From Nematostella vectensis (taxonomy: Eukaryota; Cnidaria; Anthozoa; Actiniaria; Edwardsiidae): a stretch of DNA of 64,000 nucleotides. The translations under genes and the position numbers were made by a program. Within the stretch, counting starts at the first letter, position 1; each line of letters begins with the position of its first letter. The notes below the pieces were generated by a model that worked only from the letters and a program-made list of their open reading frames with translations, did no database searches and had not been told where the DNA came from. The DNA lies in contig NC_064035.1 in assembly GCF_932526225.1 (NCBI RefSeq), forward strand, positions 10,217,296 to 10,281,295, in the 5' to 3' direction. Positions 47,683 through 58,900 of this stretch are shown here, piece by piece.

Positions 47683-48715
47683 TACACTTCAGCATCAGAC
47701 TCACTAAACACTTCAGCATCAGACTCACTTAACACTTAAGCATCAAACTCACTTAACACTTGAGCATCAGACTCACTTGACACTTCAGCATCAGACTCAC
47801 TTAACACTTCAGCATTAGACCCACTTAACGCTTCAGCATCAGACTCACTTAACACTTCAGCATCAGACTCACTTAACACTTAAGCATCAGACTCACTTAA
47901 CACTTCAGCATCAGACTCACTTAACACTTAAGCATCAGACTGACTTAACACTTAAGCATCAGACTCACTTAACACTTGAGCATCAGACTCACTTAACACT
48001 TCAGCATCAGATTCACTTAACACTTGAGCATCAGACTCACTTAACACTTGAGCATCAGACTCACTTGACACTTGAGCATCAGACTCACTTAACACTTCAG
48101 CATCAGACTCACTTAACACTTCAGCATCAGACTCAGTTAACACTTCAGCATCAGACTCACTTAACACTTCAGCATCAGACTCACTTAACACTTAAGCATC
48201 AGACTCACTTAACACTTAAGCATCAGACTCACTTAACACTTAAGCATCAGACTCACTTAACACTTAAGCATCAGACTCACTTAACACTTAAGCATCAGAC
48301 TCACTTAACACTTGAGCATCAGACTCACTTAACACTTGAGCATCAGACTCACTTAACACTTGAGCATCAGACTCACTTAACACTTGAGCATCAGACTCAC
48401 TTAACACTTAAGCATCAGACTCACTTAACACTTCAGCATCAGACTGACTTAACACTTCAGCATCAGACTCACTTAACACTTAAGCATCAGACTCACTTGA
48501 CACTTCAGCATCAGACTCACTTAACACTTCAGCATCAGACTCACTTAACGCTTCAGCATCAGACTGACTTAACACTTGAGTGTCAGACTCACTTAACACT
48601 TCAGCATCAGACTCACTTAACACTTAAGCATCAGACTCACTTAACACTTCAGCATCAGACTCACTAAACACTTTAGCATCAGACTCACTTAACACTTAAG
48701 CACCAGACTCACTTA
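47683..48715. repeat. 24-bp minisatellite, about 43 copies
   Basis: The unit is CTCACTTAACACTTCAGCAT followed by CAGA. By my count there are 43 copies, nearly all exactly 24 bp. One site (the C of TTCAGC) is C in 19 copies, A in 13, G in 10 and T in 1. Other changes are rare (TTGACAC, AACGC, CTGACTT). Because 24 is a multiple of three, the plus frame (THLTLQHQ) stays open across about 40 copies, while on the minus strand the A variants create stops (SESDA then stop). Confidence 0.95.
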
Positions 48716-49086
48716 AGCCTTCACACAGAAGGGAAAGAGTGCCTTTTTCGGAGGAACTGGGCATGGCAATATTGGGCAAATTAAAAAATCATTTATTATC
48801 AACTGATTCTGCGGTAAAGTGGGAATTTTTCAAATGAGAAGAATCAACATTTGAATACAGCATGCTACCTCGAAAAAAAACGGACATTTTATGATAAAAA
48901 AGAGAAACTTTCTCTTAACATCTATACAGCCGGTGTAGACACTATTCCAAGCATATTTTGTGACAGCTTCGATGATTGTAAAGTGAAGTACGTAAAATGC
49001 ACGAAGGAGACAGAAATTTTCCTGTTTTTTTTTCTGTACTGGACTACATAATTCCATTGGTTCCTGTCATTTTACAAAGTCTCTTT
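48716..49086. other. Intergenic region between minisatellite and PPIG stop
   Basis: No coding exon recognised. This should include the PPIG 3' UTR, which runs leftward from 49086. Confidence 0.5.
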
Positions 49087-52000
49087 TTACCTTCGTCGAT
49101 GTCTTCTCTCCTTGCTACGACTCCTATCACGTGACTTACCACGTGACCTACTGCGACTTTTACCACGTGACCTACTGCGGCTTCTATCGCGTGATTTACT
49201 ACGACTCCTGCGTCTGCGGGAACGACTTCGACTTTTGTCCTTTCTCTTGCGGTCACGTGAGGAGGAACGTTTCCGGTTACTGTGGCGGTCACGTGACGTG
49301 GAGCGTTTCCGGTTTCTGTGGCGATCCCGTGACATGGAGCGTTTCCTGCGCGGGCTCGAGCTCGAAGAGCTACTGCTCCGTCTACGTCTGCGCTTCGAGC
49401 GCTCAGGTGAGTCACCGGGGCGGGACTTCTCGGGGCTTTTCTCAGTGCCCGAAGGTTTTTCCTTCTTTGTTTGTTCTTCTTCGAGTCGATCTTTCGGCTT
49501 ACCCGAGGTGTCACTTTCATCGCCAGAGCTTGCATTCTGATCCCGTTCCCATTTGCTTTTACTAACAACCTCAGTTGGCGGATCATCCCGCGTGTCACTC
49601 TTTGTGGGGGGTGACCTGCTGCGTCTAGGCCGCTGACCGTCTTCTCGTCGCTCTGAAGTCTGGCGAGGTCGCATATCATTGCTTCTTTCTCTCCGATCAC
49701 GTGACTCAGCGGGCCGACGCGGAGGCGAACTGTCTCGCTTTGTTCTGGTTTCGGTGGAGCGATCACGTGAGCGGACACGTGATCGGCGACGTCGTGGCGG
49801 AGTTTTACTGCGGGAATGCCTTCGTTGCCTACGCGGCGGTGAGGGAGAGGAAGGTGGGGGAGTCCTGTACCTCTGAAATGAACAACACAGAATATAAGAT
49901 GCCAAACACACGCAGGAACTTCTAGTTCCCATCCTCGGGGACCCTGGGCGTACTGGGCGGAAACGAGCGCTGAGCGTAACGAGCGCGAGCCGGAAGCGGA
50001 CGAGCGCGCCGCTTTCTCCCCCCGCGGCGCTCGTCTGGCGTTACGCTCCGCGCTCGTTTCCGCTCAGTACGCCCTGGGTCCCCAAGGATGTCTAGTTCCT
50101 CGCCTTCCATTTTTTATGATGTTGGCTTTGAACACCCTTAAATGGTTATAAATACCCGAATGGAGCTACTAGGAATCTAGTAGACTTTAGAATAGACTAT
50201 AGAATAGAAATATTTTGACCTTAAACGTGAAAGCACGGATAAAACAAAATCAAGTCGAAGGCATGCATGTATGAATTCGCCATGCTGCCAGCAAGATGTC
50301 AGTTTATAGGCCAAAATTATGGATGGACAACCTGTTTTCTTTAAAAATATGTGTATAATGTATTATACACGTACCATTACTCCACGTCCACGAAGGATAC
50401 GCCCAGAACTTGAAATCTAAAACAATAACGGTGAATCAAAATAATCTTGTCATTTTATGAATGCAGAGATACAGCATAAATCGTTCAGTACCAAACACAT
50501 CAAGACAATCTAGGTAAGCCAAATGGAGGGAGAGATATCAATCGTTAATCACCGATGTTGACAAATACAGACATGACTTACCCTTGGCCGCGAAGATGTT
50601 GTTGTTTGCAGTGGGGGTGCCTTGTAACCTTGAGGTGATTCGCGCCTGTGTCAATAGAAAATGAAAATAGTTTGCTGTAGTGTGCAAATTAACACAAGGA
50701 AGAGCCATCAAATACACTTCACATGCGGCCGAGTAGTCACATGCTCGTTAGTATAGACTGCTACACATAGTCAACAAAGACAAGTTTGGGGTGATGTGTA
50801 AGCACGGTAAACTGCTTTTACACTTGTAAAACATTGCTGGTTAATAGTTTGGAAACCATTTCTTGCACAACAATGTTTAAAGATTTTGGAGAAGAGCCTG
50901 GGTGCAGTTTTTGGATAACATGGCAGAAGTCGGTACTGTATAGTTTACATACCGTTTCTTCTCCTGCTTTCGCTTCTCTCGTACAGGTGATGGAGTCCTG
51001 CTTCGTCTTAACAGGAAAGAGCTTGTTGGGATCTTTGGGATCTCTTCCACTACCACAGTTTGCATATAAAGTGGGTTCTCAGAGAAGGGCTCGGCCTCTT
51101 TGTTATTCTCTCCATCAGATCTGTCAAACAAAAGAAGCCTTTAGTTGAAGGCTCATAGATTAGGATGAGAGAGGAGACATGCCCCCCCCCCCCCCCCCCC
51201 CACGACTTCTTGGTATACTGCTTCTGTATCTGGCTCTACTTCTCCGCTTGACAAATCCTTGCTAGTTACTTAAAGCCGCATTGTCACTAGTTTACTTTTG
51301 GTCGATTACGTAACAATATCCGAAGATTTTTAACGGAAAACGCGAAAAATATGTCAAAATATTGAAAGCAATGTGTTTATTGGAAGTTACTTTGAGGATG
51401 TGATTGATAATTCAGAGCGGATGGCCTGTTTAATATATTTTAAAAGATTATTTTGTCTTTTAACGGTTGAGGTTTAATATTATTGATAAGACAAGATAAA
51501 ATAAGCTGTTGATGAGGCAAAACTATTACGACCCTGCCACTATCAGTTACATCTCCAAGATCTATTGCCCCTCTACCCCCCAGATACCCAAGTATGTCAA
51601 AAGATAAGTCCTTACTACATGTTTGAAATTGTTGACAACAAGAAAGAAAAGACTGACAAAGAGAAAACTAAAAATAATTTACAAACACAACTTTGAGTGA
51701 AATAGGATTAGCAGACCTGCAAAACTAATAATATTTTCAGCAGTTTCAAGATCCAACACCAGTCATTCATTATTTTGATACACACCTGTTTTGTTCTATT
51801 TTCTTCAAGTCATTTTTCTGTGCCTTTTTCTTCTTTTTCTTTGTTTTCTTTTTCTTTCCTTTGTCTTCCTCTTCTGAAGAATTGCTCTCAGATTCAGAGG
51901 AGGCAGTCTCTGATTCAGATGATGATGATACATGGCGCTTCTTCTTTGCACTGTTTGCTACACATAAAAAGATAAATAAGTTAATACCAGAGGTATTTTC

Positions 52001-55000
52001 TCCAAGACCTAAAAATTATATAAACAGGGCATCACACTTTCTATGAGTATTTGTATGGCTATTTCACATCCACCATAAATATAGGGATATGACAGATTTA
52101 TTAAATACTTGATTTGGGTTATAGTTGAATTACCTACTTATTCTGAAGTGGTGTAGTCAGGTAATCATAATAAAGTTGTCAGCCCTGTCTCATTTTTAAA
52201 AATTAGTAGGAATAGAGACAAAAATGAACAAACTCTAAACTCTTTAAAAAAAAACATTTGAGGTTATAGGGAAGAGCATGTAACCCAAAGATAATTCACT
52301 CCATCACAGAATTGCTTTGTTGCCATTGTTTAAAAATATGTTGTTTTAACAATATTACAAATATTGTTTATCTCTGTCATAGGCAACAAGGCATACTACA
52401 CAATTGTTGCAAGAGCAAATAACACTACCTTTTGCTTTAGACTTGGGAATAAGCTCCCCACAATTGGAAACCTTTACATCAGCATTCGGGCGATTTTTCT
52501 CATTTGTTGGGAGACTCTCTATCTGTCGCACCAGCTCCTCGCCTTGGATTACATGTCCAAACACCACATGAATACTAAAATGATAAAGCACAAAGCACAT
52601 TCTTAGCAATATACTTAAATGGAGAGCTTAACTAAATTTAAGCTCAATTTTAAATCAAGACGAGTTTCTTTAATTATTTTTCCACTACAGTACACTTCAT
52701 TAACTACAATAATATAATTATATAACAGTTTACTTTACTTACTTGTCAAGGTGTGGAGCTGGCTGTGTAGTTCTGAAAAAAATGCAGCAAAAAAGCATTT
52801 ATAAAACAACTGGGTTGATAGGAGGCATGGACAGGTTAATGTATTAATGTTTTTCTTTACAACCAGGGCCATAGCAGGGGGTGGGGCACTGGGGGCATAT
52901 GCCAAATATTTTCCCCCATGTGCCCCAATATTTTCAAAAATCATAAGGAAATGACCAGTAGAGCTGTGGCTGTACCCCTCATTGTTTTCTAATTGTTTCT
53001 GTATTATGCCCCCCACCAATAATTCAAGGCTTGCTATGGCTATGACAACACTGCAAAAAGGTCTCACGCTACTCTGCAGATACGCTTATAATCCAGTAGC
53101 AGGATAAAATTCTCATTTTACCTACTCTGAAGTGTGGATGCTCCCTAAAGCATCTGAAATATCAAATGTGGAAGCCAATGTAGTACTTACATGAAGAACT
53201 GAGAACCATTTGTGTTTGGTCCTCTGTTTGCCATTGAGAGCAGCATTGGCCTTTCATGCTTGAACTCAAAGCACTCATCTAGGGAAAATGTAAAAATATA
53301 TGATGACAACACATCCCTCAATGCATACATTAAGAACTACATAAAAGGGGTTTCAAATTTGTTTCACCTACCACCAAATGTTCCTCCATAAATTGACTCC
53401 CCTCCAGTTCCATTTCCTATAAAGAAGAAAAATAAAATTATCTGAACAAAAAGACAAGTAGAAAACTGTGAATTGATAAAGCAATACAACACAAGCATCG
53501 TACCTGAGGAAAAGTCGCCACCTTGGATCATAAAATCCTTAACGACTCTGTGGAAGGGTGAGCCTTTGTAATGAAGTGGCTTCCCTGTGTTTTTTCCAAC
53601 TCCACATTCACCTGAATCAAATACAAATTAACTACAGCCTTAATCAAAGTTCATGCACAAAATGAGTGCATTGTATAATTAATTAGTAGGAATAGTCTCA
53701 TAGTATTGGATGTGATTCTTCCTTCTGTTTCTAATAGGGCAACTGGCAGTTGTGTTAAGTTAAATGTATGATAAGATTGAGGAAAAAACCCAAAATGTTG
53801 TGCTGTGATTGTTATTTGTGATGATGGCTACATGCAAAATCCACATGTTGCAAGTAAGACTGTATCACAACCATAACCATTCAGATGCTTGGTTAAAATA
53901 AGCAGGGTATAGGGACATGAAGCAGCAGGATCAGTTTGTATATTATGTCAAGTGACAAGCAAGGGTAGGCTACATTCTTGACAAGTAGATCAGCTGAGAT
54001 AATAAATGAGCATAATCAAGTGTACAGTCCAATCACACTTTCTGACCAGATTTAGGGCATAACAAAACTTTTATGAACTGCACAGTTGCAGATGCTTTGA
54101 GGATTCCAACTGTGCAGTTAATTATAGAGTTGTAGCACTAGGCTAGGGAGAATGGTCATGGGTCATGATCACATGGTAAATAACATGGGAAGCTATGTTT
54201 AAACTCCATGTAAACAGCTACAATTGCTGGGAAAGCCGCATTGGTAGCTCAAAGAATACTCAGTGTGCAAACATCACAACTCAAAAATACACACAACTAA
54301 AAAAATATTGATACTGTCTACATAGGGCTTTAATCCATTCAAAAAGGATCCATAATTTCAAAGCCTTTTACCTGTGCATAAAGCTCTAAAATTCTCACAA
54401 GTCTTTGGGCAAATATCAGCGAACAATTCAAAAATGATTCGTCCAGCTGAAAGAGACAGAATTAATAGTTGTAAATAATCTACTACTTGTTGAGTATTAC
54501 AGACAAGGTATGATAGCCTGGAGCAGGCGCATACACAAGGGGTTGCGCACCCCCCTTTGACAGCCAAAAAGTAAGTCATTTCTCCTTAAGAAATCTCTAA
54601 ATACTATGCTTTTCTCCAAATGACAGATAGATTACTTTATTGGTACCATGTAAATACTTTTACATTGGTGTGAGTATGATAACTAAAACTGTGCACCCCC
54701 CCCCCCCCCCTCAGCCAATCCTGGAAACGCACCTGTGGTGATCATTACTTGAGTAGCCTTTCAGGGGCAGGGGTAAGTGGTGTACCCAGGATGGATGGGG
54801 GTGTGCATTCATAGGTATCAAATAGAAAAAGGAGAGTATTTAATGATCCTTCATCTATAAGAAATCACCATTTGATGACTGAAAGGCTGTGTGCACACTC
54901 TGCGCACCCTGCTAGATGTAAGACCTGTAGACCATACATGCCCGCATGTGGCCTTATAAATAAGAACTAGACTGTTAAGAACTATAAACTGAATGCTATA

Positions 55001-55809
55001 CAGACATTGAAGAGTAGCGCCTAAACATTATTTTTATTACCGATGCCGGTTGCTTTCTCTCACTTTACTTTCCTGAGATATATTTATCTGCATCACTTCA
55101 ATCTTGCATTGTTTCAAGAAGTCAAATGATGCACAAATTTACGGTTATTATTCTTCCATTGTACCCGTAGTCATTCTTAACCCTCTCAGGGGTTGGAGGG
55201 TGGGGGGAAAGAAAAGTGTCCCGATGAATATGTAATCAATATATAATGTGCAGCAAGGACGACAATTAGGATTGTTTATTTATCTAACACAGATCCAGAA
55301 GACCAGTAAAAATATTCACTTATCTAACACAGATCCCTTTGAATAGCTACCTTCCTGCATCATTTTAATTAGAAAAATGCTTTTTGTCACAAAGAAAATT
55401 AGTACGATTTGCACCCACGTGCGATAGACAGACGCCGTTTTGTGGTGTCTTATGACGATTAGGTTGCGATCATCTTAGACCAAGGGTAAAATAACTACAA
55501 GACAGATAGCCCAAGAGCCCTATCGAATGCACCATACAATAAGCAGGTGAAATAGCTTAGGCATTTCGGCTTAGTACCATTGGTAAGGTTGATGTCGTGG
55601 AGAAAGCGGCGACGAAAGGAACCTTTGTTTGTCAAATTGACAAACAGCTACTAATCATTTGCGCCTGACTCAAAACCAACATGAATGGTTCTAATAGTAC
55701 CATAATTATTCTATTTTGCTGGATTATATTCAAACGAACCTGGTCCGTCGCTAACTGCGACGTCAAAGAAGCACCGAGGCCGGTATCCCTTCGCTTTGCC
55801 CGGCGCCAT
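49087..55809 (-). CDS. PPIG: Peptidyl-prolyl isomerase G (SR-cyclophilin)
   Basis: A nuclear cyclophilin with a C-terminal RS domain that associates with splicing factors and the RNA polymerase II C-terminal domain (family knowledge). Twelve minus-strand exons: 55740-55809, 54372-54446, 53504-53611, 53372-53416, 53191-53278, 52743-52772, 52429-52574, 51786-51957, 50953-51120, 50582-50645, 50375-50416 and 49087-49872. They total 1794 nt, or 597 residues (human 754). The cyclophilin domain has [72 protein letters not shown] and HLDNIHVVFG, with His at the CypA Trp121 position as in human PPIG. Then come [47 protein letters not shown] and an RS-rich tail. The stop follows ERRHRRR. It shares a short divergent promoter with VPS16. 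Confidence 0.95.
49916..50102. mobile_element. GC-rich hairpin MITE in a PPIG intron
   Basis: AACTTCTAGTTCCCATCC and the following GGGGACCCTGGGCGTACTG and GCGGAAACGAGCGC are mirrored on the right as AGTACGCCCTGGGTCCCC and AAGGATGTCTAGTTCC. A central stretch is rich in CGAGCGCG. The whole is a foldback of about 187 bp, far more GC-rich than its surroundings. The open frame crossing it is a by-product. Confidence 0.8.
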
Positions 55810-55985
55810 CTTGAAAGCTTGATCGAGCGCGTCCTCCTTATGTTGATTACCGCTGACTGGTGATCACTGACTCTAGCATGGCGCCTGGCAGAGAATGGAA
55901 GGGCAAAGATTATTTGGAAGGATGAATTGTGGACGATATTCCTGTTTTCTCCAGTAAAATACTGATTAAACTCGTGTGTAGTGTT
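55810..55985. promoter_or_regulatory. Bidirectional PPIG / VPS16 promoter
   Basis: Only 176 bp separate the two start codons. No TATA box is visible. The VPS16 side has an upstream ATG at about 55878 (GCATGGCGCCTGGC) that opens a 15-codon frame ending TGA before the VPS16 start. This upstream ATG context resembles, on the opposite strand, the PPIG start (AGATGGCGCCGGGC). Confidence 0.7.
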
Positions 55986-58900
55986 ATGGCTCACGTAACT
56001 GCAGACTGGACTCCACTTGGAGATGTGTTTTACCGGTAAGAGTATGGAGATTGGTCGAAGCTGACGACTTCCTGTTCTCTAAATGGCTTTATGCGTCAAA
56101 TTCATTATAGTTTACTTTAAGGTTCCATATGAAAAATCTAGCTTACCAAAAACGTCGTGATACTCCCCTCTTAACAGCAGTCCCCCACTGAACTAAAACC
56201 TGACCATATTTTATCTACTAGTAAGCAAGAACTCTACTCCATGACATGGAATCTGAATGATGTTGATTTGTCAAAGTTCGGGAAGGCTGCCTCGCCATTT
56301 GGAGGCCCTATAGGTACTGTAGCAAGCTGGTAGTGTCATGAACAGCTTAATTTTAAGATTTAACTCATACAATTTACAGCATGTTTACCATGAATTCTGG
56401 TTTGGCAGAATTCCCTTGAAATGTTCTTTAGCTGAATGGGATGGTGGTTGTGTGGAGTTGGTGGGAGTGGGGGGGGGGAGGAGGTGGTGTGAAGCAGAAT
56501 TGCCCCTATCAACAATGTACCATACCTGCCAACTCTCCAGGTTCTGATGGGAGACTCCCGTTTTTTTTTTTAATCAAATCTCCTGGTCTCCCGGTTTTAC
56601 CTTAAATCTCCCATTTACGACCAAATTTTAATCAGTCGAGTTGTTTTTGAAGTAGGATTTTAGCCACAATGTTCTGCAATTCTTGTAGTTTGTATTCAAG
56701 TTATGGCTAGATTGTAGAATACCCCCCCCCCCCCCACTAAAAGATTACCCATTACTGTCAATGCGTCAAACGCCATTTCCAATATTCAGCGGAGAGTGTC
56801 AACGCGTCACAATGTCAGCTCCTCGGATATATAACAGAGCATCAATGTGTCACCGAGTCAACTCCTCGTTTAATATATAACGTCACAGATCCACTCCAAA
56901 TAAAATATATACCCTGTTCTAGGGCTCATCACCTTACATCCCTTTAGACAAATGCATCAATGGCTATCCTTAATTTACCATTTGCCCAAAAAATTTCAGC
57001 TTAAATTTTGGGTGTTATCACAATTCTTGTAGGGGAGGTTTGCCTCTAAGTTTGACGACAACAATTGTAAGAAACTCTTATTATTACAAGATTGTAAATG
57101 CTTTCAACGCTTAATTGTGATCCAATCACCACGCATCTTGGTCAGAAGTTGCGTTGCGACATGTGGTACCTATTCCACTAGTTGGTGTATGAATATCATA
57201 TGTAAAAAAACTGTTTTGAATTGTACTCGTTCGACAATCCCTTAAAATACTAAGTTCTTTTTTGTTTTGAATTATAACGCCGTTCAACAATCCTAAAAAA
57301 ATTATAAGTTTCTTTCGATTATACTTATAACTTTGTTCTACAATACCTTAAGATACTAAGCCCTTTTTAATTATAATCATAACTCCATTCTACAATCAAG
57401 TTGAAGAGAGGAGGTGTTGGTAAGTTGACGCAAGGACGAGTTGATGAGAGGACGCGTTGACATGTTGACGAGAGGACAAGTTGACAAGTTGACGAAAGGG
57501 TGTGTTGACAAGTTGACAAGGGGACGCATTGACAAGTTGACGAGAGGACGCGTTGACATGTTTACAAGAGGACGAGTTGACGAGAGGACGTATTGACATG
57601 TTGACGAGAGGACTAGTTGACGAGAGGAAGCATTGACGTGTTGATGTGGGGACGTGTTGACAAGTTGATGAGAGGACAAGTTGACGAGTTGATGTTAGAA
57701 TGAGTTAATGGAGGTACTGGTGACATGGAGGCATGGGGACACGTGGACGTGGGGACGAGTTTTTTTTACAAAACATGCTTGGGGTGGGGGGTATTCTGCA
57801 ATTGCTCCAAAGTTATGACGTTTTCAGGTTTTTTAAACTATATAATCAATTAGCATTTTCCAGACATTTCAGTAGTCCTGTGGATCACAGGACTACCGCA
57901 ATAACGAAATGCTTGCAGATATTGACTAATCAAGTTGAACTATCCTTATGTGAATTGTTGAGAAATTGGCTCATACTTTGGAGCTGTTTTTGCGCACAAG
58001 TTTGTAAAACATAATTGCAACACAAGTAATTTTGCCCTTAAATGACAGAGTAGTATGTCCTTATTAGCTTCCCAAAAGTTTGCCAAAGTTTTCGGGGGGG
58101 GAAAACTCGAAAATTTCGATGGAAGTTTTTGCCATTTTACTACAGGATACTGATTTATCATATTTTATCAAATAGATATTAACATAGATTGTACAGTTGT
58201 TATTTTGATTGAATATAATTATTCTGAATATTTGTTACAAAGTTGAATTAATTTCTCCAAAAACAGTCCTATTTTATTATATTTTATTTTATTAGCCATA
58301 AGAGCAGCAATAAGAGTATGGATATCTTTGCAGCGACAGTGAACTTGAGACCTCAACCATAGCATGCAAAAATGACCAGAGACGTGAACCCAACATGCGT
58401 TGATTTACAGTCTCTCCTTTGTCTTATTATAGGCACAGTGCTCAGTGTGTAACTATATGAGTGTCAAAATTAAAGAACACAAACATCTTCAAGCAAAACT
58501 TGATTTACTAATCGACCCACCTCATCCTGTATCCCCTTCCCTCCCCCCTAAAAATCTTCCAGTTTTTTAAGTCTGGGGAATGGCAGGAATGTAGTACTAC
58601 TAATGGAAAAAAGATCGACCAGGGGGATCTAGCTTTTTGTTGAAGAAGGGTTTGACTCTTGACAATTTTTTTCTTTTCAAACTAATCAATTCCAGGTTGA
58701 ACAGACCCAGAAAAGCAGTGTTAACTATTTTGTTATCAATTTTGTTTCAGTAATGTTTCATTTGGGAAGTTGTAGGTGATTTAATTTTCTCATCTGGTCA
58801 AAGCCAAACAAGAAAAAATCCATATTAATCCATCTTTGCTTGCAAACATCTGCAAGCATAGCATTCAATTATGTCTGAATAGAATTAACTTTTTCAATAG

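Noticed and set aside
48065-48667. A 200-codon plus-strand frame (THLTLKHQ repeats)
   Set aside because: It lies wholly in the 24-bp minisatellite. It is open because the unit is a multiple of three, and there is no start context or splice signal.
47683-48715. The regular 24-bp array as a CRISPR array
   Set aside because: There are no unique spacers between repeats and the context is eukaryotic nuclear DNA. It is a simple tandem minisatellite.
49112-49565. Two plus-strand frames opposite the RS exon
   Set aside because: These are antisense of an Arg/Ser-rich coding exon, where stops are rare by composition.
49044-49778. A 244-codon minus-strand frame overlapping the PPIG RS exon
   Set aside because: It is a shadow of the Arg/Ser-rich exon. 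Only the 49087-49872 frame joins the upstream PPIG exon in phase and reads RS dipeptides.
49922-50110. A 62-codon minus-strand frame upstream of the PPIG RS exon
   Set aside because: It falls in the GC-rich hairpin MITE within an intron. The splice sites at 50375 and 49872 skip it.
57377-57679. A 100-codon minus-strand Ser/Thr/Pro-rich frame
   Set aside because: It is translation of the TTGACGAG minisatellite in VPS16 intron 2.
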